Below are positions 1-7,366 of a DNA stretch of 19,364 nt, piece after piece. The notes under the pieces are model-generated. The model was not told the origin of the DNA, did no database searches, and was given only the letters and a program-made list of their open reading frames with translations. Where the stretch lies: positions 846 through 20,209 of the forward strand of contig DKJQ01000008.1 of assembly GCA_002454845.1 (NCBI GenBank), given 5' to 3'. Each line of letters opens with the position of its first letter. Within the stretch, counting starts at the first letter, position 1. This DNA is from Ignavibacteria bacterium UBA6688 (GTDB lineage Bacteria > Bacteroidota > Ignavibacteria > UBA10030). The position numbers were made by a program, and so were the translations under genes.

Positions 1-2490
1 CTTCAGATCTTTCCGGCGGATATCCGTCAAGCCCGAGGTCTTCTGAATCCTTGCGACGGAAGTCAACGGGATGGAGAGGAGCACACCGCGTCGGTTCATG
101 AAGGTAATATTGAGTTTTTCCAGGTCCTCGACCGATGTCCGCTGATTCTCCTGCAAGCGGACACGGATCTTGTACTCATCTTCCCCTATCCGGTACTTTG
201 AGGCTTCCGCGCCCGTGATCGCGGACCGCACGGTGCCGGCAATTTGACCAGTGTTGGTCCAGAGCATCCCCGCTTTTTCCCGATCCACGATGACTTCCAC
301 CTCAGGTCGGCCGACATTGTAATCGTCCTTCAGATCGACCAGCCCTTCAACGGAGAGGATTTGCTCTCGCACCTGGCTGCTCAGCGAGGCAAGTTGCTCA
401 TAGTCCTCGCCGGAAATCTCAATACTGACCGCGACTCCGACAGGAGGCCCCATCTCCTGTTTGTTGACCCGGACGTCCGCGCCAGGGATCCCGGCGAACC
501 GTTTCCGGACGTCGTCCAGAATATCGAACGTGCTGGCATCACGGTCCTTTTTCTGATAGAAGTTGATTGAGATCGATCCCTTGTTGGATGTTCCCTGTCC
601 GCCGAAATCGAACGGATCATCGGAGGTGCCGATGCTGGCGACCACGAACTCAATATTGTTGGCACCGTACACCTGGGCAAGCCGTTCTTCGAGAATCCGG
701 GCTATCCCGTTCGTGACATCCAAGGATGTTCCCGGGGGAGCTTCAATCCGCGCAACGATCTGGTTCGGTTCCACATTGGGGAAGAACTCGACGCCGCTGT
801 TAAAAATGCCGAACAGGACGAACACCACCACCAGCATGGCCAGCGAGCCGGCGATCACCAGGCCCCTGCGCTGTAACGCCCATTTCAGGGTGTTGACGTA
901 TTTCGTCTGCATCCAGGGAAACACGACGCCGTCCATCTCATGATAGAGAATAGTGATCGGGTTATACTTTTTCCACCACGTCGGGTGTTCGAGGTTCGCC
1001 CTTGCTTTCCGGATTTCGCGTTTATAGTTGATCCATTGTGCCCCCTGCACCGGACTGATGACGAAGGCGACGAAGAGCGAGGCGCCGAGCGTCGCGATCA
1101 GGGTCAGCGGCAGGAACGACATGAAGTCGCCCACCACCCCAGGCCAGAAGAGAAGTGGAACAAACGGCGCGATGGTGGTGATGGTTGAAGCCAACACCGG
1201 CATGGCGACTTCCGCCGTTCCGTCCTTTGCAGCCTGCGCGGGGCTTTTTCCATATTCGTGTTGGTGGCGATAGATGTTTTCGATGACAACGATAGCGTCA
1301 TCGACAAGAATTCCCAAGGCGAGGACGAGGGCAAAGAGCACCACAAAGTTCAGAGTAATACCGGACGCGGAGAGTACGATGAACCCGATGAACATCGAGA
1401 GAGGGATGGCGGCCGAGACCAGCAGGGAGTTCTTAAACCCGAAGAACATGAAGAGTGAGAGCACAACGAGAAACATTCCCGTGAAAATGCTGTTCTCCAG
1501 CTCGCTCACGGAGCGCTGGATCTGGACTGACTGATCGTTTGAGACCTGCAATGTTATCCCGGGCGGGAGCGCTTTTTCTGTTTCTTCGATAAGTTCCTTC
1601 ACTCCCCCCGCGATGCGCAACAGGTTTTCACCCGCCCTCTTCCGCACCGCAAGGGAGACAACCTCCACGCCGTTCAGGCGCGCATACGTGAGCCGGTCCT
1701 CGAAGGAGTAAACGACCGAAGCCACATCCCGCACATAAATCGGTTTGCCGTTCTGGATCTTGACCACGACATCCTCGATCGGGTTCACGGTCTTGAACTC
1801 TCCCGGCACGCGGATGGAAAGGGTCTTTTCCTTCGTATCGATGGTTCCGCCCGGGACGGAGAGGTTCTCGTTCCGGATCGCGTTCACCACGTCTTCAAAA
1901 CTGACCTGGTAACCATTCATCCGGTAGACATCGACGTTGACCTGCACCTCGGGCTCAAGACCGCCGTTCAGATCGGCTCGCAGGACGCCCGATATCGCTT
2001 CGATTCTGTCCTGCAAATCTTCTGCGACCTTTCTTAAGCGCGCCAACCCGACATCTCCACCGACGTTGACAAACATGATTGGAAATTCACTGAAGTTGAT
2101 TTCGGAGATCACCGGCTCGATAATGTCCGACGGGAGGTTCGGTTTGGCGGAGTTCACCTTGTCACGAACACGACGCAGGGCGTCATCGATATCAATCCCC
2201 GTGTTGAATTCAACGCGGACAGTTGAAAGGCCTTCCTTGGACACCGAGGTGATTTGCTTGATATCCTTGAGTGATTTCAGGTCACGCTCGAGTTCCTTCG
2301 TGATCAACCCCTCAATGTCCAACGGCGAGACTCCGGGATACGGAGTCGAAACGATGACGAGCGGGATACTGATATCCGGGGCCGATTCCCTCGGCATGGA
2401 CGTGTACGCTCCCCAGCCGATGATCACGATCATCAACACCAGGATATACACTGCCACTTTATTGTCTACGGCTACATTCCATATTCGCAT
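1..2490 (-). CDS. RND-family efflux pump inner-membrane subunit (3' end beyond window)
   Basis: This is a proton-driven inner-membrane pump of the AcrB/MexB superfamily that exports drugs or other toxic compounds through the adaptor and outer-membrane channel encoded just upstream. I read 830 uninterrupted codons from the ATG at 2490 to base 1; family members are about 1,030-1,060 residues, so roughly the last fifth is missing. It begins MRIWNVAVDNKVAVYILVLM, the usual short cytoplasmic lead into TM1. The TM4 proton-relay motif GILVDDAIVVIEN is present with the two Asp at residues 397-398, equivalent to AcrB Asp407/Asp408. The last visible residues, SGLTDIRRKDLK, match the porter-domain end before the second set of membrane helices. 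The gap to the adaptor gene is 17 bp. The RBS is weak (AGAAAGA). Substrate cannot be told from sequence. Confidence 0.93.
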   Translation of the reverse strand, partial: MRIWNVAVDNKVAVYILVLMIVIIGWGAYTSMPRESAPDISIPLVIVSTPYPGVSPLDIEGLITKELERDLKSLKDIKQITSVSKEGLSTVRVEFNTGIDIDDALRRVRDKVNSAKPNLPSDIIEPVISEINFSEFPIMFVNVGGDVGLARLRKVAEDLQDRIEAISGVLRADLNGGLEPEVQVNVDVYRMNGYQVSFEDVVNAIRNENLSVPGGTIDTKEKTLSIRVPGEFKTVNPIEDVVVKIQNGKPIYVRDVASVVYSFEDRLTYARLNGVEVVSLAVRKRAGENLLRIAGGVKELIEETEKALPPGITLQVSNDQSVQIQRSVSELENSIFTGMFLVVLSLFMFFGFKNSLLVSAAIPLSMFIGFIVLSASGITLNFVVLFALVLALGILVDDAIVVIENIYRHQHEYGKSPAQAAKDGTAEVAMPVLASTITTIAPFVPLLFWPGVVGDFMSFLPLTLIATLGASLFVAFVISPVQGAQWINYKREIRKARANLEHPTWWKKYNPITILYHEMDGVVFPWMQTKYVNTLKWALQRRGLVIAGSLAMLVVVFVLFGIFNSGVEFFPNVEPNQIVARIEAPPGTSLDVTNGIARILEERLAQVYGANNIEFVVASIGTSDDPFDFGGQGTSNKGSISINFYQKKDRDASTFDILDDVRKRFAGIPGADVRVNKQEMGPPVGVAVSIEISGEDYEQLASLSSQVREQILSVEGLVDLKDDYNVGRPEVEVIVDREKAGMLWTNTGQIAGTVRSAITGAEASKYRIGEDEYKIRVRLQENQRTSVEDLEKLNITFMNRRGVLLSIPLTSVARIQKTSGLTDIRRKDLK

Positions 2491-2507
2491 TGCGGTGTTC
2501 TTTCTGG

Positions 2508-3569
2508 TTATCCTGTTATGGTGACGGGTTGGCCGTGCACGAGCTTCTGGAATCCGGCAATAATAAGACGGTCACCGGCTTTCAATCCCTCCAGAATTTC
2601 GACCAGGTTGCCCTGCCGGGCTCCGAGTTTGATCACCCTTTCTTCCGCTTTGCCCTGGTTCTCCACATAGATGATGTACTTGTTCCGGTCAACCTGCTGA
2701 ATGACACTTTCGCTGATCAGAAGGGCAGCTCGCCGGGAAGCGCGAATGAGTTTCACGCGGGCGATCATCTCGGGTTTCAACTTGTTGACCGGGTTCGAAA
2801 TGATGATTTCGACCGGAAGCGTCCGGTTGTTCGGATTGATCGTGGAGGCGACGTACGTCACCTTCCCGTACAGGGTGTCCCCCGGAAACGCGTCGATGGT
2901 AAGCCTTGCGGTGGTTCCGGAAGCGATGTTTGATGCATGGACCTCCGGGACCTCTGCAACGATCTTGAGCATGGAGTTATTGACGAGATGTGCGATGGGA
3001 ACAGCCGGAGGGGCAAATTCCCCTTCGTCAAAAAATCGATCGTTCAAAATGCCGTTGATCGGGCTCTTCAGATAGGCTCGTTCCAGCCGGGCCTTGAGAA
3101 GGTCCGCCTGTGCCTTCGCCGCATCACGGTTGTATTCGCCGCTCTTGAGCTGCAATTCGCTGATTGCCTGTTCCTCAAAGACCTTCGCCTGTTTCTCGTA
3201 ATTCAACGCACTGAGTTTGTACTGGGCATCAGCAGCGTTGAAGCCGGCGCGCAGGACCTCGTCATTCAGGACCGCAATCACTTCACCCTTGACGACGCGT
3301 GCTCCCTTGGAGACCAACCACTCCTTGACAACTCCTCCCTCCTCGGGGCTGAGCATGACGTCTTCATAGGCTTTGACGATCCCCGTGACCTGGATCGCGT
3401 CCGCGAAGGGGGCGGACTTCACTTCTTCCACCCGCACATTGACAGCGGGTGTTGTTGTCTGAGGATCGTTCTGGCCTTCTATCTTGGCGTCCGTTTGCGA
3501 ACAAGCTGAAACGCCGATCGCCAGGGCGAAGGTCAGGAGTATTCCGAAAAGAACATTCGGTGTTTTCAT
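2508..3569 (-). CDS. RND efflux membrane-fusion (adaptor) lipoprotein, HlyD/AcrA family
   Basis: This is the periplasmic adaptor that joins the RND pump to the TolC-like channel. From the ATG at 3569 it is 353 residues and starts with a classic lipoprotein signal, MKTPNVLFGILLTFALAIGVSAC, with lipobox VSAC and Cys23 as the lipidated residue. After it come a lipoyl/barrel-sandwich half (VKAYEDVMLSPEEGG), an alpha-helical hairpin rich in Ala, Gln and Lys, the second lipoyl half (LKSPINGILNDRFFDEGEF) and beta-barrel/membrane-proximal parts. An upstream in-frame ATG at 3608 has a better-spaced AGGA, 2 bp after the tolC stop, but adds 13 polar residues before the signal. I prefer 3569 because of the signal peptide; 3608 remains possible. 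It lies between the tolC-like gene and the pump, as is common in Bacteroidota-type efflux operons. Confidence 0.92.
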   Translation of the reverse strand: MKTPNVLFGILLTFALAIGVSACSQTDAKIEGQNDPQTTTPAVNVRVEEVKSAPFADAIQVTGIVKAYEDVMLSPEEGGVVKEWLVSKGARVVKGEVIAVLNDEVLRAGFNAADAQYKLSALNYEKQAKVFEEQAISELQLKSGEYNRDAAKAQADLLKARLERAYLKSPINGILNDRFFDEGEFAPPAVPIAHLVNNSMLKIVAEVPEVHASNIASGTTARLTIDAFPGDTLYGKVTYVASTINPNNRTLPVEIIISNPVNKLKPEMIARVKLIRASRRAALLISESVIQQVDRNKYIIYVENQGKAEERVIKLGARQGNLVEILEGLKAGDRLIIAGFQKLVHGQPVTITG

Positions 3570-3610
3570 GGCTTCTGGTACCTTTACGTTGATATGAAGT
3601 TGGGGCATTG

Positions 3611-4984
3611 TTATTCCTGGTTCGTACGAACATTCTTCGGATAGACGCCTAACAATTGATCGAAACTGGCCCCGGCTACCAGATAATCAAAAATCGCCTG
3701 AAAACGATTCACCTGGGCCTGCGTCAATGCGATCTGGGCATCGTTGACTTCCAACTGGGTGCCGGAACCGCTGAGAAACCGCGTGGTTGCGATCTTGTAT
3801 CCGCGTCCGGCTTGTTCCACCGTCTTCCCCTGCGCTTCGATACGCTTGCGGGCCTGCTGGAGCTGCAGGATGGTGGAATGGACCGCCGTCCGGAGGTTTG
3901 TTTCAAGGCCGGTGACCGTTTCCTCAACCTTTTTGACGTCAATCTCTGCTTGTTCTACGCGGGCGTTTGTCTGCAATCCCCCGAAGAGGCTGACGGACAG
4001 GTTCAATCCAACCGAAGAACTGGCGATGAAGTCGTTGGTTGAAAAGTTCAGCGTATTCTTCGCCATTTGGTACTGATAGTTCCCGAATGCGGCCAGCACG
4101 GGAAAGTAATTGGAGCGTTGTGCGCTGACGAAGGCACGGTTGACATCGACCTGATGACGCATGGCGCGCAGGTTGTTGTTCCGATCCAGAACGCGGTCCA
4201 TGGCGTCAGTGAAGAGGGCCGGGTCAATCGGGTCGAAAAGCAGCTTTCCGCTCACCTCGAGTGGTTCAGAGGGGGCTAGTCCCATCGTGGCCCGGAGTCC
4301 GTCCAGGGCAAGGGCATAGTTATTTTCGGCCTGGATGACTGTGGGACGGAGGTTCTCAACCCCGACGCTGGCCCGGAGCTCGTCATACTCGGAAAGGAGT
4401 CCCTGTTGACGCAGGAGCTCCACATTCCGAAGGTTCTCCTCCGCGTTCTGCAGGGTGGAGCGCATCATCTCGCGTACTTCGGCGGCAAGCAAAGCGCCGT
4501 AGTACGCTTTGCGCGCCTTGGCGATCGTTTCATGCTCCTTCGCCAGGAGAAGCTCATCTGCCACACTTTTGTAGACGCGGGCGGCGCCGACACCGACAAT
4601 CACCGTCGCGTTGAAAAGAGTCTGACGGGCAGTGACGGAGAAATTCATCGCATGGTCCGACCCAATCTCGATGGGAACAATCTTACCGCTCTTGGGATCG
4701 TCGAAATCCGGGAGAAAGAAAACCGGCTTCTTGAGGGCGCGGCTGTATTGTCCGGAGAAATCAACGGCCGGAAGGGCGTACCCCCATGCTTCCATGACCT
4801 GGGCATCGGCCTTTTGAACCTCCAGGCGGGAGGTCGCAAGTTCCGGGTTCTTCTGCAGTGCCACCTGGAGCACCTCCTCCAGGGAATAAATTCTGGTGGT
4901 TTCGTTTTGAGCCGAGAGGGATTGTGACGCGATCAGAACGCAAAGCCCTATCCAAGCTGTTTGAAGCAAGCCAAATCCTTTCAT
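3611..4984 (-). CDS. TolC-family outer-membrane efflux protein
   Basis: This is the outer-membrane exit duct of the tripartite pump. It has 457 residues. An N-terminal signal peptide (MKGFGLLQTAWIGLCVLIAS, cleavage likely after SLSA) is followed by the two OEP repeats: the first begins YSLEEVLQVALQKNPELATS, and the long amphipathic helices carry the repeated Ala/Gln/Glu pattern (ARVEQAEIDVKKVEETV). The C-terminal repeat includes LSGSGTQLEVNDAQIALTQAQ, typical of this family. The ATG at 4984 has AGGA five bases upstream. The gene follows tetR after 75 bp and precedes the adaptor by a few bases or about 41 bp, depending on the adaptor start. Nothing is broken. Function is clear at family level; the exported compound is not. 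Confidence 0.93.
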   Translation of the reverse strand: MKGFGLLQTAWIGLCVLIASQSLSAQNETTRIYSLEEVLQVALQKNPELATSRLEVQKADAQVMEAWGYALPAVDFSGQYSRALKKPVFFLPDFDDPKSGKIVPIEIGSDHAMNFSVTARQTLFNATVIVGVGAARVYKSVADELLLAKEHETIAKARKAYYGALLAAEVREMMRSTLQNAEENLRNVELLRQQGLLSEYDELRASVGVENLRPTVIQAENNYALALDGLRATMGLAPSEPLEVSGKLLFDPIDPALFTDAMDRVLDRNNNLRAMRHQVDVNRAFVSAQRSNYFPVLAAFGNYQYQMAKNTLNFSTNDFIASSSVGLNLSVSLFGGLQTNARVEQAEIDVKKVEETVTGLETNLRTAVHSTILQLQQARKRIEAQGKTVEQAGRGYKIATTRFLSGSGTQLEVNDAQIALTQAQVNRFQAIFDYLVAGASFDQLLGVYPKNVRTNQE

Positions 4985-5059
4985 ACAATTCCTCGGTGAT
5001 GGTGTAGTTCGGTATTCTCAGTTTTTCTACAGTGAGTTTTGATGAATCGGTTACGGTGC

Positions 5060-5728
5060 CTATGAAACGCTGACGACCTTCTGCCTGGCGGAATCCGTCA
5101 GCATGGTTTCGAACAACATGGCCATGGATTTTTGCATAACCCGCTCCAGATCCACCCCAAGCATTTTCTTAAAGTACTCCTCCTGTGTGTCCATCCGCAT
5201 CATGATGCCGTTGGAGTTCGACCAGAGGATTATCGCACATTCTGCAGGATCGACGGTGGAGCGAATGTCTCCCTCGTCGATTCCCCGCTGAATCAGATCG
5301 ATCACGAGCTTCCAGATTTTCTGATTCCCCGAGTCACACAGTCCCATCATTTCTTCAGAAACCTGGGTGTGGAGCAGGGGGTTTAGAAAGAAGTTAAACA
5401 TTCGAAAAAAACTTCGGTGCTCTTTGAAGTAACGGTAGTATGTATCGCCAAGGTGTTTAATCTTCACAATTGTCGGTTCATCCGTAGACGTTGCCTCAAC
5501 AAACATATTGTGGAGGATATCCATGCCTCGGATCATGACCCCGAGATACAGGTCCTCTTTACTCTTGTAGTACAGATAGAGCGTCCCTTTACTCAATTCG
5601 GCGGCCTCTGCAATTTCGTCCATGGTCGCTGTCTGAAGGCCCTTCTCAAAAAACACCCCCTGGGCTGCATTGAGTATTTCCTCCCTGCGATGTTCCTTCT
5701 CCCGCTCTTTTCTCTCTGGAATTCCCAT
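5060..5728 (-). CDS. TetR/AcrR-family transcriptional regulator
   Basis: This is a DNA-binding repressor-type regulator, first gene of the efflux operon and so probably its local regulator. It has 222 residues. The N-terminal helix-turn-helix region covers roughly residues 14-60: REEILNAAQGVFFEKG, then TMDEIAEAAELSKGTLYLYY, then KSKEDLYLGV, a textbook TetR_N signature. The C-terminal ligand-binding region is helical, with the middle segment HRSFFRMFNFFLNP and a Met-rich stretch that could line a hydrophobic pocket. The ATG at 5728 has GGAG five bases upstream. It is co-directional with tolC, 75 bp apart. A palindrome at 5749-5761, just upstream of its start, is a likely operator, implying autoregulation. 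The inducer is unknown. Confidence 0.93.
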   Translation of the reverse strand: MGIPERKEREKEHRREEILNAAQGVFFEKGLQTATMDEIAEAAELSKGTLYLYYKSKEDLYLGVMIRGMDILHNMFVEATSTDEPTIVKIKHLGDTYYRYFKEHRSFFRMFNFFLNPLLHTQVSEEMMGLCDSGNQKIWKLVIDLIQRGIDEGDIRSTVDPAECAIILWSNSNGIMMRMDTQEEYFKKMLGVDLERVMQKSMAMLFETMLTDSARQKVVSVS

Positions 5729-5748
5729 TTTTACTCCATTCTATTTAA

Positions 5749-5761
5749 TGACTTACGGTCA
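5749..5761. promoter_or_regulatory. Candidate TetR-family operator (TGAC-N5-GTCA)
   Basis: The palindrome TGACTTACGGTCA lies 21 bp upstream of the tetR ATG and about 14 bp downstream of a -10-like TATACT on the same strand. It is therefore placed to block transcription start or early elongation of the efflux operon. Palindromes of this size and spacing are common for TetR-family repressors. Binding here is inferred from position and symmetry only. Confidence 0.5.
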
Positions 5762-5774
5762 GCTATTACGCTCT

Positions 5775-5803
5775 AGTATAGCGAAAAGTTGCACGTTGAC
5801 CTA
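5775..5803 (-). promoter_or_regulatory. Candidate promoter of the tetR-efflux operon
   Basis: On the minus strand the hexamer TATACT (5780-5775) is a near-perfect -10 box, preceded 17 bp upstream by a poor -35 (TAGGTC, 5803-5798). It would start transcription around 5768, about 40 bp before the tetR ATG and just before the palindrome at 5749-5761. Confidence 0.45.
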
Positions 5804-5824
5804 ATAATCAGTCCCTATTAATAC
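5796..5824 (+). promoter_or_regulatory. Candidate divergent plus-strand promoter
   Basis: TTGACC (5796-5801), a 17-bp spacer and TAATAC (5819-5824) form a good sigma-70-like pair facing right. It overlaps the upstream part of the tetR promoter. The next plus-strand gene begins more than 500 bp away, so it would give either a very long leader for the TerC gene or a non-coding transcript. This may be chance in an AT-rich stretch. Confidence 0.3.
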
Positions 5825-6264
5825 ATTTTAACTGAAATTATCGGAAAACGTAAAAGAAACGAGAGTTCTGAGGCGGTGAGATCAGGAATCTGCAATTGTG
5901 AGGCCAGAAGAGCCTGGGGGGGTTCGAAAAAAAGGTGCGTTCAGTGAATGAAGGCCTGCAGTAGGATATGAGGGTCAGTCATCCGGCTTGATCGGTTTCG
6001 TCATGGAACAATGGATTTCAAATACAATCGGAGTTGCAAGGCCCCAGCAAACACTTTCAGACAAATGACAGGCCTTTCCATACAACGGGGCGAGGTTGAA
6101 GCAATCGTTAGCAAGCATTCCGACGTCTCTCCCTATGATCCTGGTGAACATTCTCCGGATTATTGAAAGAAACGTCATGTCTCATGCTTGCCATCACCCC
6201 CATGGTGCTTTTCTTCCAATTGACAAAGGTTTTTCATCCGGTGTTCGAACAGGAGTGCCATCGT
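5825..6264. other. Intergenic region without a supported gene
   Basis: I find no ribosome-binding site, family match or codon pattern supporting a gene here. The longest reading frame, 67 codons on the minus strand at 5975-6178, resembles nothing I recognise. I looked for the manganese-sensing yybP-ykoY riboswitch often found before TerC/Alx genes and did not find its conserved GGGGAGUA-type core. Confidence 0.5.
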
Positions 6265-6294
6265 TTGAAATCACCAAATATTTCGTATTATAAC
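6265..6294 (+). promoter_or_regulatory. Candidate promoter of the TerC-family gene
   Basis: TTGAAA at 6265-6270 is followed 17-18 bp later by TTATAA/TATAAC (6288-6294), a good sigma-70-like pair about 50 bp before the ATG at 6344. This would give a short leader beginning near 6300. Confidence 0.5.
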
Positions 6295-6301
6295 ACGATT
6301 C

Positions 6302-6320
6302 AACGACTTCTATCGTCGTT
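6302..6320 (+). other. Small hairpin in the TerC-gene leader
   Basis: AACGAC (6302-6307) and GTCGTT (6315-6320) form a perfect 6-bp stem with a 7-nt loop. If the promoter at 6265-6294 is right, the stem forms at the very 5' end of the mRNA and may protect it. A protein-binding palindrome is the alternative. Confidence 0.35.
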
Positions 6321-6343
6321 TCCGCACTACTTAAAGACATTCC

Positions 6344-7291
6344 ATGGAAATTCTACGTCCGAACGAACCCCTGTTTCTCGTAATCTTTAATGTTTTCGTC
6401 ATCATCATGCTGGTGGTGGATCTCAAAGTATTCCACCGGCATGCCCACGAGATCAAGATCAAGGAAGCCCTCCTCTGGAGTGCCTTCTGGATCATGCTCG
6501 CCATGCTTTTCAATACACTCCTGTATTTCTGGTTGGGGAGCGAAGTCGCCCTGCAATTCTTCACCGGTTACCTGATTGAAAAATCACTCAGCGTTGACAA
6601 CCTCTTTGTATTCCTCCTGATCTTCTCGTACTTCAAAGTCCCGGCCAAGTACCAGCACAAAGTTCTTTTTTGGGGGATCCTGGGAGCGTTGATCATGCGC
6701 AGCATCCTGATCGGTGTGGGAGCCGCACTCATCGCCACATTTCACTGGATTATCTACCTTTTTGGAGCATTTCTGATTTTTACCGGCATCAAAATGGGGT
6801 TGCAGAAAGAGACGGCAGAACTCCGCCCGGAAAGAAACATCATCGTCCGGTTCTTTAAAAAACTGATGCCTGTGACAGCAGGGTACCATGGTGAAAAATT
6901 CTTCCTGAAAATTGGCGGCAAAACGTATGCAACCCTGCTCTTTGTCGTCCTGATCATCGTTGAGACCACGGATCTGGTATTTGCGGTTGATTCGATCCCT
7001 GCGATTTTCGCCATCACCACCGACCCGTTCATTGTGTACACCTCCAACGTGTTCGCCATTCTCGGCCTGCGGGCATTGTATTTTGCCTTGGCAGGGATCA
7101 TGGATCTTTTCCATTATCTCAAGATCGGCCTCTCGATTGTCCTGACGTTCGTCGGTGTCAAGATGGTCATGGCTGATATCTATCCGATTCCCATTGTGCT
7201 CGCGCTGAGTGTCGTGGCTGGAGTTTTGCTCATCTCGGTGGTTGCCTCGATCCTCTGGCCCAAGCAACTGGAGAAGGAAAAGGGGAAGTAG
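6344..7291 (+). CDS. TerC/Alx-family integral membrane protein
   Basis: This is a polytopic inner-membrane protein of 315 residues, the usual length for the TerC/Alx branch. Related proteins (E. coli Alx, B. subtilis YkoY/MeeF) act in manganese export or in loading exported metalloenzymes; tellurite resistance is the historical name. Visible signatures are the acidic membrane motifs EKSLSVDNLFVFLLIFSYF (about residue 79) and ETTDLVFAVDSIPAIFAIT (about 207-225), whose Asp/Glu/Asn residues are expected to bind the metal, plus about eight hydrophobic segments. The C-terminus is basic (KQLEKEKGK). It is the only plus-strand protein gene here and stands alone, with its own promoter candidate and a weak RBS (AAAGA). 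Transport of Mn2+ is likely by family; no local context confirms it. Confidence 0.92.
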   Translation: MEILRPNEPLFLVIFNVFVIIMLVVDLKVFHRHAHEIKIKEALLWSAFWIMLAMLFNTLLYFWLGSEVALQFFTGYLIEKSLSVDNLFVFLLIFSYFKVPAKYQHKVLFWGILGALIMRSILIGVGAALIATFHWIIYLFGAFLIFTGIKMGLQKETAELRPERNIIVRFFKKLMPVTAGYHGEKFFLKIGGKTYATLLFVVLIIVETTDLVFAVDSIPAIFAITTDPFIVYTSNVFAILGLRALYFALAGIMDLFHYLKIGLSIVLTFVGVKMVMADIYPIPIVLALSVVAGVLLISVVASILWPKQLEKEKGK

Positions 7292-7313
7292 AGTGGCAGA
7301 TTTTCGGATCATG

Positions 7314-7333
7314 CCGGCCGGGGATTTGGCCGG
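7314..7333. terminator. Hairpin between convergent TerC and pntB genes
   Basis: CCGGCC (7314-7319) pairs with GGCCGG (7328-7333) around an 8-nt loop, in the 75-bp gap between the stop of the TerC gene and the stop of pntB. The position fits a shared, two-way terminator. Neither side has a strong T-run, so intrinsic termination would be weak. Confidence 0.4.
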
Positions 7334-7366
7334 TGGGCAGGTCGGGTAAAAGAAAGGGTGTAGAGC

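Noticed and set aside
5975..6178. 67-codon minus-strand reading frame in the TerC upstream region
   Set aside because: No RBS, no family resemblance and no conserved motif; kept only as a note that a decayed gene cannot be fully excluded.
5825..6343. Manganese (yybP-ykoY) riboswitch before the TerC-family gene
   Set aside because: I looked for the conserved purine-rich core and paired legs and found none in the leader.
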